DNA of 9,196 nucleotides from Microcaldota archaeon (GCA_016207225.1 JACQQB010000078.1:1-9196); one strand, 5' to 3'. Positions 1-7,804 are shown, counted from the first letter of the stretch. Made by a program: numbers and translations. Notes: generated from the letters alone by a model not told the origin.

Positions 1-1
1 A

Positions 2-2416
2 GCCAAGACAATACCTACATTTAAGATACTCTCAACAAAGATCGTTTTTTTCGCTCTTCTATTCGTTGTTTTCTTCTCTCTCGTCATTCTACTAATGGTA
101 TTGTTTGTAGGTCCATCAACAACTGTTGGCACAACAACTCCATCACTAACTTTAAATCCCGGTCTAACAGCTTTCGCAAATGAGGTTGGTCATGCATCAT
201 TCTCCCAAGATGAAAGTCTAACGAACACAAAGGAAATTGCTTATGCTACAATAAAGGCCAACGCAACAAATTTGGACTATATCAACAGCACCATAGTTTT
301 CTACAATGACTACATACCTAAAGATGTCTACCTAGTTATAGCGAACAGTGAGCAAACTGAATCCTATGACGAATTCAGGCATGAACTGCAAAATGAACTC
401 GAATCCCAGGGTATAATCCTAAATGAAATTCACATATCCCAACTAGAGCAGCTGCCTCCAAGGACAAACGCTATCTTTATAGTCCCGACTGGGTTTGTCC
501 CGGCTCTCTTACTAGGGCTTGAAGGTAATTTCACATACCTAAACCTAGTAAATTCTAACTCAACCATCATCTATATCGGTCATGCCTTCAATTTCGGTGC
601 ACTTACTAAAGACGGTAGAAAAATACAGGTTGACCAAAGGACATTGGACAAGTTTGGCCTTGATTTTCGGCAAGAAAGCCCAACCTCATCACGAGGCTAT
701 TCGTTTTCCAATGCGCAGTATTCCGTAAGTGCAAGTGCTTCCGGCACTTCCATAAGGCCTGAAATAAAAAATCTACACGGCTCGATGTTTTCAGCGCGCT
801 ATCCAAAAGGATATTTATTCTTTGTCCCGAATTCACTTGATGGCGGTTGGAGTAAAAATGGCACAAAAGCAGCTTCAGACGTAGCTAAGCTGATAAGAGA
901 AACAGGTTGGCAACAAGAAACTGCAAAGGGCAACTTTATCATACCTGTTAACTCAACTGTAAATGAAACTAAAAAAGAAATTACAACTATCATCTACACT
1001 GATTCATTTGAAACTACGAACGGCACCTTGAAAATACTCCTAACAGGTGTTTATAAAAATAAAACACTGGATGTTACATTGCAATATCCATTACCCACAA
1101 GGGTGAAGGGTAGATTAAATCACAATGCAGTTCAAATGCCAACGTCATTGACTGATAAAACCATGACTATAAATGGCCTTCTAAATGAAGATGAAATAAA
1201 AACTGCGAGAATTCACATATTATCCATTAATTCTACCGGTGACGTGGTCTCTGATAAACTGGTATCCCAAAGACTGCTACCTACGAAAAGCCCATTCTCA
1301 TATCAATACACTGTAGACCTGTCAAGTGACGACTATGTACTGAAGGCAGTTGACGATTCAGGGTACCTGTACGCACAATCATTCCTCCATATCCCAAACC
1401 TGAATATCAACCTAACCTCTGCAAACTGGGAAAGAGGAATATTCTTCTTTGAAGTTACAATAAAAAACCTCCAAACAAAAAGAAATGAAAAAATCGCTAT
1501 AAAAAATGTAAAAATATCCTTAGATGATAAACAAAGCAAGACATTAGCAACAAATGAAACAACCCTTGCCTTGGTTTATAGGTACAATGAACAGTTCGAT
1601 CAAAGTATCCCAGCAGGCCAGCATAAATTTACCTTTGATTTGGGTGTTCAGAAGATAAACATAAATGCTGTCTACACCCCATCAGTAGAATGGTACCAAA
1701 ATCCACTTTACCAGGTAGGCATTCTAATCGTAGTTGTTTTGTTTATAGGAGGGGCTTTGATTAAGAGACCAGAAGCAGTAATATACAAACTCGACGTTCC
1801 GGATTTCCCACCATTCGCAATAACACGTGTACCAGTTACTCAAGAATCTGTCATAAGTATATTCGATCAAGTAAACAAAAATTTCAAATGGTCATACATG
1901 CCTCTAAACATCCAAGAGTTAAAAGCAGGCTTTAGTAAGCTCCATCACCAAGGTAGGCCACTATTAATCGGAGACTTTAATCTAGAAAGAATTCTTGATA
2001 GTCTAGCAAGCAAAAATAAAGTTCAAAAGGTTCTCAGTCTGTATGGTCTGAACGAATGGGAAAAAGCTACTCGCCACTCCCTGGAATATCTTGCTATATT
2101 CAGAAAAATGCGTGATATCTTCGTGCGCAATGCTATTCCATTTACGGATTTAGGAATCAGTGAAGACGCCTCTACCATTATCAGTGGGAACGTATATGTC
2201 CATATATATGAAAATGATGGAGTAATACCTAACGTTTTATCTACAATCGGCAAAGGAGAAACTATCCTAGTTTTCGATTCCAAAAACTCCATTGAAGAAT
2301 TTACCGATAAGATGTATTCTTCCTCTTCTGCAATGCAGGTATTGAAAATTCAATACACACGTGGTAATCTTGTATTAGCTGCAGTAGAGGACCTAGAAAA
2401 AATCCTCATAGTTTAA
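2..2416 (+). CDS. Large membrane-anchored glycoprotein of unknown function (5' end outside window)
   Basis: The frame is open to the left edge, so the gene starts upstream. The ATG at 95 lies inside a hydrophobic helix and is not a convincing start. Visible order: a short lysine-bearing stretch; a 23-residue hydrophobic segment (bases 41-109); a region of about 535 residues; a second hydrophobic helix (about 1715-1762, VGILIVVVLFIGG) followed by Lys-Arg; then a soluble tail of about 217 residues. All 12 N-X-S/T sequons lie between bases 260 and 1561 and none follows the second helix. This supports an N-in, ectodomain-out, C-in topology. The early ectodomain has alternating strand/helix character (DVYLVIANSE, AIFIVPTGF, TIIYIGHAF), perhaps a Rossmann- or amidotransferase-like fold. 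The later part looks beta-rich. I do not recognise a family for the ectodomain or tail. The stop overlaps the convergent glycosyltransferase by 11 bases. Coding and topology are confident; function is unknown. Confidence 0.85.
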   Translation, partial: AKTIPTFKILSTKIVFFALLFVVFFSLVILLMVLFVGPSTTVGTTTPSLTLNPGLTAFANEVGHASFSQDESLTNTKEIAYATIKANATNLDYINSTIVFYNDYIPKDVYLVIANSEQTESYDEFRHELQNELESQGIILNEIHISQLEQLPPRTNAIFIVPTGFVPALLLGLEGNFTYLNLVNSNSTIIYIGHAFNFGALTKDGRKIQVDQRTLDKFGLDFRQESPTSSRGYSFSNAQYSVSASASGTSIRPEIKNLHGSMFSARYPKGYLFFVPNSLDGGWSKNGTKAASDVAKLIRETGWQQETAKGNFIIPVNSTVNETKKEITTIIYTDSFETTNGTLKILLTGVYKNKTLDVTLQYPLPTRVKGRLNHNAVQMPTSLTDKTMTINGLLNEDEIKTARIHILSINSTGDVVSDKLVSQRLLPTKSPFSYQYTVDLSSDDYVLKAVDDSGYLYAQSFLHIPNLNINLTSANWERGIFFFEVTIKNLQTKRNEKIAIKNVKISLDDKQSKTLATNETTLALVYRYNEQFDQSIPAGQHKFTFDLGVQKININAVYTPSVEWYQNPLYQVGILIVVVLFIGGALIKRPEAVIYKLDVPDFPPFAITRVPVTQESVISIFDQVNKNFKWSYMPLNIQELKAGFSKLHHQGRPLLIGDFNLERILDSLASKNKVQKVLSLYGLNEWEKATRHSLEYLAIFRKMRDIFVRNAIPFTDLGISEDASTIISGNVYVHIYENDGVIPNVLSTIGKGETILVFDSKNSIEEFTDKMYSSSSAMQVLKIQYTRGNLVLAAVEDLEKILIV
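2397..2402 (-). terminator. Possible oligo-T terminator of the metG-PGM-glycosyltransferase operon
   Basis: On the minus strand a run of six T follows three bases after the glycosyltransferase TGA stop (2408-2406). Archaeal RNA polymerase can terminate at short oligo-T tracts without a hairpin, and this is where the minus-strand operon should end. The run lies inside the last codons of the opposite glycoprotein gene, so it may only reflect lysine codons there. No hairpin is evident. Confidence 0.3.
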
Positions 2417-3560
2417 ACTGCTTCTTCACACATCTCTTGTAAATCTCAACCAATCTATCTACTGATTTTTCTATCCCATATTCTTTTGCAGTTTCAACTG
2501 CATTCTTACTAAGCTCCTTTCTTTTTTTAATTGTTTTAATTACTTTTTCAGCGCAATCATCAACGCTATTAATATCAAACAAGTACCCATTATACCCGTC
2601 TTTAACAAGCTCTTTTATTGCCAGATAATCTGCGCCTGCTACTGGCTTACCACATGCCATCGCTTCCAAAGCTACCAGACCCTGAGTCTCAAATTTCGAT
2701 GGAAAAACCAAAACATCACTCGCTGAATAATAGCTAGGAAGTTCCTCATCCTTCACCAAGCCAGTAAAAATAAATGATTTCTCCACATTGTGTCTTATCA
2801 CTAGGTTCTTATAATGCTCTAACGCAGGACCAGTACCAACAATAACAAAAGTTGTATTTGGTAATTCCTCCAATACAAGTAATGAAGCATCGATTAGCAA
2901 TTCTAAATTCTTCTCAAGTGCAACTCTCCCAACATGCAATGCAACTATCCTGTCCTCCAGATTCCATCTCTTTCTTATATCGTTGCCATCTACTTCTGGA
3001 TTAAATCTCCCAAGGTCTATCCCGCTGGGCAAAATGTCTATGTTCTTTACTTTATACTTCTCTAGCATTCCTTTTGCAACAGTGCTTGGAGCTATTACTA
3101 AATTACACCTATTCAAATACCATCTCAAATAAGTCCAAGCTATTCTTTGGGTCAATCCTTTTAACAGGTCCCTCTTAGTTATATAATGCATTGCCTCTGT
3201 CACAAAGGTATGGAATGTGCTAACTAACGGAATTTTCAGCATTCTGGAAGCTTGCAAAGCAGCCAGACCCATTGTAGCCATCCCATGCGTATGAATTACA
3301 TCGATTTTAAGTGTTTTTACTTTTCTTTCAGCTAAAAATGGAAAAATCGCAACCCTATACTGTGGATATGGCTTAAAAGTAGTGGAAGTGTAGTAAAAAA
3401 CATTCTTATCCTTATTCTCTTTCTTAGCTTTACTACTTCCCGAACAAAAAATATAGACCTCATGCCCCCTTCTCTCTAGCTCTTTTCTTGTATTGATTAT
3501 GGATGAAACTACTCCGTCTCTATTCGGCAGATATGTCTCTGTAAAAAATGCTATTCTCAT
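2406..3560 (-). CDS. Family 4 (GT-B) glycosyltransferase
   Basis: This 384-residue protein is a typical GT4 retaining glycosyltransferase, transferring a sugar from a nucleotide donor to a lipid or glycan acceptor, probably at the cytoplasmic membrane face. The N-terminal acceptor domain opens with MRIAFFTETYLPNRDGV, containing the glycine loop near residue 16, followed by HTHG (91-93) and STFHT (about 114-118). The C-terminal donor domain has LPSGIDLGRF (177-186), VGRVALEKN (210-218; R212 and K217 are the usual diphosphate-binding pair) and the E-x7-E motif (E291 to E299, in FETQGLVALEAM). The pattern resembles diacylglycerol glucosyltransferases and other GT4 enzymes, so the substrate is not assigned. 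The start ATG is preceded by a weak AGGT eight bases upstream (3572-3569). The gene lies 29 bases after phosphoglycerate mutase and is probably last in that operon. The neighbouring glycoprotein is suggestive, but the enzyme could equally serve lipids. Confidence 0.9.
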   Translation of the reverse strand: MRIAFFTETYLPNRDGVVSSIINTRKELERRGHEVYIFCSGSSKAKKENKDKNVFYYTSTTFKPYPQYRVAIFPFLAERKVKTLKIDVIHTHGMATMGLAALQASRMLKIPLVSTFHTFVTEAMHYITKRDLLKGLTQRIAWTYLRWYLNRCNLVIAPSTVAKGMLEKYKVKNIDILPSGIDLGRFNPEVDGNDIRKRWNLEDRIVALHVGRVALEKNLELLIDASLLVLEELPNTTFVIVGTGPALEHYKNLVIRHNVEKSFIFTGLVKDEELPSYYSASDVLVFPSKFETQGLVALEAMACGKPVAGADYLAIKELVKDGYNGYLFDINSVDDCAEKVIKTIKKRKELSKNAVETAKEYGIEKSVDRLVEIYKRCVKKQFKL

Positions 3561-3589
3561 TAACTACTACCTATTCTTAACCACTTATT

Positions 3590-4804
3590 CTAAGAACCGT
3601 ACATCTTACTATAACCCATTAAACTTGTTAAAATAGGCATAACATCCAATCCACGTAGAATTCCCAAGCTTCCTTTGGCACACGAAATCTCATCAAAACT
3701 CTTGATCCCATCTCTTCTTACAACATCTCCGTATAACACTATTGGCACTGCATGTCCAGAATGAGCTTTCAAACTTACAGGAGTAGAATGGTCTGAAGTA
3801 AGTGCTATTATCGAATTACTCTTTCTGATCAAGACTCCAATCATCTTATCTACTTTTTCAATCATCCTTACTTTTTCCTTCAAATTCCCATCGTGTCCTG
3901 CATTATCCGTTCCCTTAACATGTATAAAAACAAATTCATGCTTTTTCAACGCCTGAACCGCAGCAGTTCCTTTTGCCACTAAATCCGAATCATATCTGCC
4001 AGTAGCACCCTTCACTTCCAATATCTCCATTCCAAGGTACTTTGCAATTCCTTTGTAAAGTGCACCGCCAGCTATGCACGCACTACTAAATCCAAATTTT
4101 TCCTTTATACTAATGACAGGCTCATAAATTCCGGGTCCCCTTGTTAATATTATATTAGCAGGCATCTTCCCCTCAGCTTCCCTTTTCTTGTTTATCCAGT
4201 GTTTGCTTAAAATCTCATAACTTTTTTTAGTGAATAAATTGATTATTCTGGCAGTTTTTCTAGCCTCACTGCTCCCATCCAATGGTTTAGCCTCGTTCAG
4301 CTTATCCACTTCGTGGGGGTCAACATCACTTATATTCCGGGACAAGCCAGGTCCTCTCAATACCAATGCCGCTCTGTGTTCGACACTAGCTTTAAAAATA
4401 ATCGTCACATCCTCTATCTTCATCCTGTCAATTTCTTTCTCTAAAATCTTCCCCTCATCCTTTATTCTTCCAGCTCTTCTATCTAATATTCTGAATTTTC
4501 TATCCACAGTTCCAAAATTACACCTAAACGCTATGTCATTTTTCTCTAGTTTTATCCCGACTCCCAAAGCCTCAAAAGTTCCCCTTCCACTATAATACTG
4601 CTTAGGGTCATAGCCTAAAATTGCCAAATGCGATGTATCACTTCCAGGAATAATGCCGGGACCTATAGAATACATTAGTCCAGAACTACCATGACTGACC
4701 ATCCTATCTAGATTTGGTTTTTTTGCCATCTGCAAAGGAGTTTTGCCGTTTATCTGAAGATCTCCCAAGCCATCACAAACAATCAAAACCGCTTTCCTTT
4801 TCAT
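3590..4804 (-). CDS. apgM: Archaeal-type 2,3-bisphosphoglycerate-independent phosphoglycerate mutase
   Basis: This enzyme interconverts 3- and 2-phosphoglycerate in the cytoplasm, in lower glycolysis and gluconeogenesis. At 404 residues it has the usual length of the archaeal aPGAM branch of the alkaline phosphatase superfamily and appears complete. Visible motifs: CDGLGD near the N-terminus, with metal ligand D11; PGSDTSHLAILGYDP (about 53-67), with S55 as the expected phosphoserine nucleophile; and, C-terminally, the metal-binding KGTDNAGHDGN, SDHSTP and HSGHAVPI. All key residues look intact. The ATG at 4804 starts exactly where the family begins. I see no clear Shine-Dalgarno sequence before it. 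A TTTTAAG/TTTTTTT-rich stretch in the 48-base gap after metG might hold a weak internal promoter. It is most likely cotranscribed with metG upstream and the glycosyltransferase downstream. Confidence 0.95.
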   Translation of the reverse strand: MKRKAVLIVCDGLGDLQINGKTPLQMAKKPNLDRMVSHGSSGLMYSIGPGIIPGSDTSHLAILGYDPKQYYSGRGTFEALGVGIKLEKNDIAFRCNFGTVDRKFRILDRRAGRIKDEGKILEKEIDRMKIEDVTIIFKASVEHRAALVLRGPGLSRNISDVDPHEVDKLNEAKPLDGSSEARKTARIINLFTKKSYEILSKHWINKKREAEGKMPANIILTRGPGIYEPVISIKEKFGFSSACIAGGALYKGIAKYLGMEILEVKGATGRYDSDLVAKGTAAVQALKKHEFVFIHVKGTDNAGHDGNLKEKVRMIEKVDKMIGVLIRKSNSIIALTSDHSTPVSLKAHSGHAVPIVLYGDVVRRDGIKSFDEISCAKGSLGILRGLDVMPILTSLMGYSKMYGS

Positions 4805-4852
4805 CGAACCACTAATCTATCTATTTTAAGCTTTTTTTAACCTTTGGGTATC

Positions 4853-6328
4853 CTAAGTAATCTTTTCAAACAAAGGCTTAATCTCCCCAACTTCAAAACC
4901 AGGTTTTAATAGTTCCTGCCCAATTTTACCCCATGTTATCGTTTTATTTTCAATCCCAATTTGCAAAAGAAGCTTTTCAACAGTTCCAGGGATAAACGGG
5001 TAAAGTAAAATGGAAAGAGCTGTTATGGCTCTACTACATATGTACAAGCAATTGTTTATTCTATTCGCATCTTTCTCTTTCCATGGCTCTCTCTCACTCA
5101 AATAACGGTTAAGTTCTGTTGAAAATCCCAATATCTCCTCAAGGCTTTCCTTAAGCTTAAACTGTTCCATCAGATCTTCTACAACCTCTTGCTTTGTTTC
5201 TATTAAATCCAAAATGGACTGATCTCTCTCGTCAAGGTTTCCAGGTTTAGGTATCTTTCCTCCATTCAGTTTCTTCACTAAAATTAGGACTCTGTGTATG
5301 AAATTACCTATATTGGCAACCAACTCTGTATTCACTCTAGTTTTCAACGCTTCTTCTGAAAAATCACCGTCTTGACCCGTAGGAATCTCCCTAATTATAA
5401 AATACCTTACTGCATCTACCGAGTATTTTTCAGCCAAATAAACAGGATCAACAACATTTCCAAGAGACTTGCTCATCTTCTGCCCATTTATCGTAAAAAA
5501 ACCATGTGCAAAAATCTTTTTCGGTATCTTATAACCTGCACTTAAAAGCATACCTACCCATATCACACAATGGAATCTTGTGATATCCTTTCCTATTATA
5601 TGCACATCTACTGGCCAATATCTCTCATCCACTAAATAATTTATCAATGCATCAAACCATACCCAAAACTTATGTTTTTTGTCTATTGGCAAAGTTATTC
5701 CCCAACCAATATTGGGTCTTGAAATACTAATGTCCTTCAACCCTTCCTTGATAAAGTTAACAACTTCATTTTTTCTAGAGGTAGGTTCGATGTAATTCTC
5801 TGCCTGTATAAGCTCCAAAATCTTATCCTGGTATTTAGAAAGCTTGAAAAAATAGTTTTCTTCCCTTATTTTTTTAGGTGGTTTTTTATGCAGTGGACAC
5901 TCACCATTCACTAACTCGCTTTCAGTCAAAAAAACCTCACAACCTTCACAATAAAGGCCCTCGTATTCTCCCCTGTAAATATCCCCTTTCTTATAAACTT
6001 TGTTGAAAAAGTTCTCGACATTCTTCTCATGTCTACCTTCCGTTGTTCTTATGAAATCGTCATGACTCACATTTAAAATAGTCCATGCCCTCTTCCATTT
6101 CTCAGCCATAACATCCGCATATTCCTTTATGTCCTTAAAGTTTCCTTGTTTAGCAGCCTGAACTGTTTTTACCGAGTTCTCATCCAGGCCAGTAAGGAAA
6201 AAAGTATCCTCTCCCAGAAGCCTGTGCCATCTTGCCACCACATCCGCAATTATTGTCGGATAGGCACTCCCAACACTAGGAGTTGAATTTATGTAATATA
6301 TTGGTGTTGTAATAAAAAATTTGGACAT
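4853..6328 (-). CDS. metG: Methionyl-tRNA synthetase, bacterial-like single-knuckle type with variant HIGH motif
   Basis: This enzyme attaches methionine to initiator and elongator tRNA-Met in the cytoplasm. The 491 residues comprise a Rossmann catalytic domain opening with ITTPIYYIN, a connective peptide with a C-x2-C-x13-C-x2-H zinc site (C127, C130, C144, H147), the signature WVWFDALINYL (222-232), an intact KMSKS loop (284-288) and a C-terminal helical anticodon-binding domain. There is no C-terminal tRNA-binding (EMAP-like) domain. Spacing and sequence follow Thermus-type MetRS rather than the longer two-knuckle archaeal form. The ATP-binding HIGH signature reads SVGS (18-21), and the usual TGTDEHG reads TGLDENS (46-52). 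I chose the ATG at 6328 because GGGTGA lies eight bases upstream. The alternative GTG at 6340 lies inside that Shine-Dalgarno sequence. First gene of a probable operon with phosphoglycerate mutase and the glycosyltransferase, divergent from mcm. Confidence 0.95.
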   Translation of the reverse strand: MSKFFITTPIYYINSTPSVGSAYPTIIADVVARWHRLLGEDTFFLTGLDENSVKTVQAAKQGNFKDIKEYADVMAEKWKRAWTILNVSHDDFIRTTEGRHEKNVENFFNKVYKKGDIYRGEYEGLYCEGCEVFLTESELVNGECPLHKKPPKKIREENYFFKLSKYQDKILELIQAENYIEPTSRKNEVVNFIKEGLKDISISRPNIGWGITLPIDKKHKFWVWFDALINYLVDERYWPVDVHIIGKDITRFHCVIWVGMLLSAGYKIPKKIFAHGFFTINGQKMSKSLGNVVDPVYLAEKYSVDAVRYFIIREIPTGQDGDFSEEALKTRVNTELVANIGNFIHRVLILVKKLNGGKIPKPGNLDERDQSILDLIETKQEVVEDLMEQFKLKESLEEILGFSTELNRYLSEREPWKEKDANRINNCLYICSRAITALSILLYPFIPGTVEKLLLQIGIENKTITWGKIGQELLKPGFEVGEIKPLFEKIT

Positions 6329-6336
6329 ATACCCTC

Positions 6337-6342
6337 TCACCC
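6337..6342 (-). promoter_or_regulatory. Ribosome binding site of metG (GGGTGA)
   Basis: GGGTGA on the minus strand contains GGTGA, complementary to the archaeal 16S rRNA 3' end, and stands eight bases before the ATG at 6328. It decides the start: the longer frame's GTG (6340-6338) is part of this motif. Confidence 0.65.
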
Positions 6343-6378
6343 TAATCCTAAAGTGAATTAGTTAAATTTGACTAATGA

Positions 6379-6388
6379 TTTAAATATA
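6379..6388 (-). promoter_or_regulatory. Probable TATA box of metG operon
   Basis: The minus strand reads TATATTTAAA, matching the archaeal TATA-box pattern. Its centre is about 55 bases upstream of the metG ATG. Counting about 26 bases downstream puts transcription start near 6357 and gives a leader of roughly 30 bases that includes the GGTGA site. This is the only good TATA-like element in the right place for metG. The start site is inferred. Confidence 0.55.
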
Positions 6389-6389
6389 T

Positions 6390-6405
6390 CTAATCCGCGG
6401 CTTAG
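6390..6405. repeat. 16-base imperfect palindrome between the divergent metG and mcm promoters
   Basis: The sequence CTAATCCGCGGCTTAG pairs in 7 of 8 positions per arm, with a perfect CCGCGG core. It is conspicuously GC-rich in an AT-rich spacer. It begins one base after the metG TATA-like box and ends eight bases before the mcm TATA-like box, next to the mcm BRE. A dimeric regulator bound here could block factor access at both promoters. This role is inferred from symmetry and position only. Confidence 0.4.
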
Positions 6406-6407
6406 CT

Positions 6408-6421
6408 GGAAAGTTTATAAA
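6408..6421 (+). promoter_or_regulatory. Probable BRE and TATA box of mcm
   Basis: GGAAAG (6408-6413) followed directly by TTTATAAA (6414-6421) is a close match to the archaeal purine-rich BRE plus TATA arrangement. Transcription would start about 26 bases beyond the TATA centre, near 6441-6445. This gives a leader of about 50 bases before the ATG at 6494, with an AGGTG ribosome binding site. A second TATA-like string at 6473-6480 is too close to the start codon to serve this gene. Confidence 0.6.
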
Positions 6422-6483
6422 ACATCATACCTAAAACTTCATTGGTATTTTTGTTACTTCCATCAGGTTAGCCTATATAATCT

Positions 6484-6488
6484 AGGTG
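6484..6488 (+). promoter_or_regulatory. Ribosome binding site of mcm (AGGTG)
   Basis: AGGTG lies five bases before the ATG at 6494 and matches the archaeal anti-Shine-Dalgarno sequence. It supports 6494 over the TTG at 6368, which would add 42 residues unlike the MCM N-terminus and would place the TATA box inside the coding region. Confidence 0.6.
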
Positions 6489-6493
6489 TTATT

Positions 6494-7804
6494 ATGGCCG
6501 AAGCATCCCCGTTAATCAAAAGGTTAGAAGAATTCTTCGAGGTCGTAGAAATTTACAAGAAACAATTAGATGTGCTCTTACACGAATATCCAAAAAAAAG
6601 AAGTCTGGACATAGACTATAAAGATTTAGAGCGTTTTGACCCGCAGCTGGCAGATGAACTCCTTGAAAGGCCAGATATTATTCTGGATACTGCTACAACT
6701 GCCTTGCAAAACCTGGTTTTGCCACAGGCTCAGGAAAATAAATTCGAGCCTCATGTAAGGTTCTTTAATCTAGGCGACGAAATGGACGTCCATATAGAGG
6801 ATATAGGTGCAGACCATATTCAAAAGCTCATAAAAATCAAGGGTGTAATAACAAAACGCGCAGAAGTAAAACCAAAAGTTAAAGTTGCACTGTTAAAATG
6901 CAAATTCTGCGATGCAAGCTACAAGATTCCGATTACAAAAAACACCTTAATGCCCGACATCTGTGAAAGTTGCAGAAGAAGATCCCTGAGAATGGTAGAT
7001 GAAGAATCATATTTTGTTAACTTGCAAAGGGCTGAGATGCAGGAACTCCTTGAAAGACTGAGGGGAGGCTCTCCAGCAAGTAACATTGAACTATGGCTGG
7101 AAGACGACCTGGTGAACTCCATAATCCCGGGCGACAATGTTGAAATAACAGGCATACTCCGGATAAGGCCTCCTACAAAAGTAAAAACCCAAGCTAGCTA
7201 TTCCAAATTCATAGATGTATTGCACGTGCAAAGAGTTCAAAGAGAATTTGAAGAAGTCGAATTATCTGAAGAAGACAAACAACACATAATAGCACTTTCA
7301 AAAGACCCAGACATTTTTAATAAAATAGCAGAATCAATAGCTCCTGGAATTTATGGACATGAAGAAGTTAAGAGAGCGCTTACCTTGCAATTGTTCGGAG
7401 GAACTCCAAACAAGGAACTTCCTGGAGGAGGCAAAATAAGGAATGATATCCATCTATTGCTCATAGGAGATCCTGGAGCCGCAAAATGTGTCGATGGGGA
7501 TACTAAAGTTGCCTTGGCAGATGGCAGTGTTGAGCCTATAAAAGAAATCGTTGAAAAAGAGCTACAAAAAGGATACAAAAAGTTGAAAGATGAGCATTAC
7601 ACAACAGGTAACCATGATATTTTCTCCTTAAATCTAGACTGTAAAATCACCAATACTAAAGCAACAGTTTTTCATAAAATCAAAGCCCCCAAATTTATGT
7701 ATCAGATTGAAACTCTAACTGGGAAAACAGTCACAGTTACTCCAGAACATCCTTTCTTTATCTATCAAAATGGTTTTGTAAAATCAAAAAGGCAGAAGAT
7801 GTAA
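6494..7804 (+). CDS. mcm: MCM replicative helicase, N-terminal part fused to the start of its intein; ends prematurely at a frameshift
   Basis: MCM is the hexameric ATP-driven helicase that unwinds DNA at the archaeal replication fork. From the ATG at 6494, residues 1-331 cover the N-terminal DNA-binding domain and the start of the AAA+ domain. They include a C-x2-C...C-x2-C zinc site (C136, C139, C157, C160), the OB-fold and hairpin region (about 100-250), and IYGHEEVKRALTLQLFGG ahead of Walker A. Walker A runs LLLIGDPGAAK (321-331) and is broken after its lysine by an intein starting with Cys at 7487. The frame continues through intein blocks A and B and then hits TAA at 7802-7804. After the A run at 7786-7790 the intein continues in the -1 frame (next entry), so an intact gene would need one more base or a slip. 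Start chosen by AGGTG and by family fit. The promoter is divergent from metG. Confidence 0.93.
   Translation: MAEASPLIKRLEEFFEVVEIYKKQLDVLLHEYPKKRSLDIDYKDLERFDPQLADELLERPDIILDTATTALQNLVLPQAQENKFEPHVRFFNLGDEMDVHIEDIGADHIQKLIKIKGVITKRAEVKPKVKVALLKCKFCDASYKIPITKNTLMPDICESCRRRSLRMVDEESYFVNLQRAEMQELLERLRGGSPASNIELWLEDDLVNSIIPGDNVEITGILRIRPPTKVKTQASYSKFIDVLHVQRVQREFEEVELSEEDKQHIIALSKDPDIFNKIAESIAPGIYGHEEVKRALTLQLFGGTPNKELPGGGKIRNDIHLLLIGDPGAAKCVDGDTKVALADGSVEPIKEIVEKELQKGYKKLKDEHYTTGNHDIFSLNLDCKITNTKATVFHKIKAPKFMYQIETLTGKTVTVTPEHPFFIYQNGFVKSKRQKM

Noticed and set aside
2517..2548. T-rich + strand stretch as a terminator for the glycoprotein gene
   Set aside because: It lies 100 bases inside the opposite gene where Lys/Ile-rich codons explain the T runs, so there is no independent support.
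4230..4595. Open frame of 121 codons on the + strand antisense to phosphoglycerate mutase
   Set aside because: It is fully covered by a well-conserved gene on the other strand, has no ribosome binding site, and its low-complexity Ser/Leu/Phe-rich product is what the complement of Lys/Glu-rich coding gives.
4821..4839. AT-rich stretch between metG and phosphoglycerate mutase as an internal promoter
   Set aside because: TATA-like strings on the minus strand (CTTAAAATAG, TTAAAAAAAG) are at borderline distance for a leaderless start, with no clear BRE. It is possible but not strong enough to list.
6473..6480. CTATATAA as the mcm TATA box
   Set aside because: Transcription would begin about 26 bases later, beyond the ATG at 6494. 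The TTTATAAA at 6414 fits better.
6368..6493. 42-codon upstream extension of mcm from a TTG
   Set aside because: It contains the TATA box, has no MCM-like sequence, and the ATG at 6494 has its own AGGTG site.
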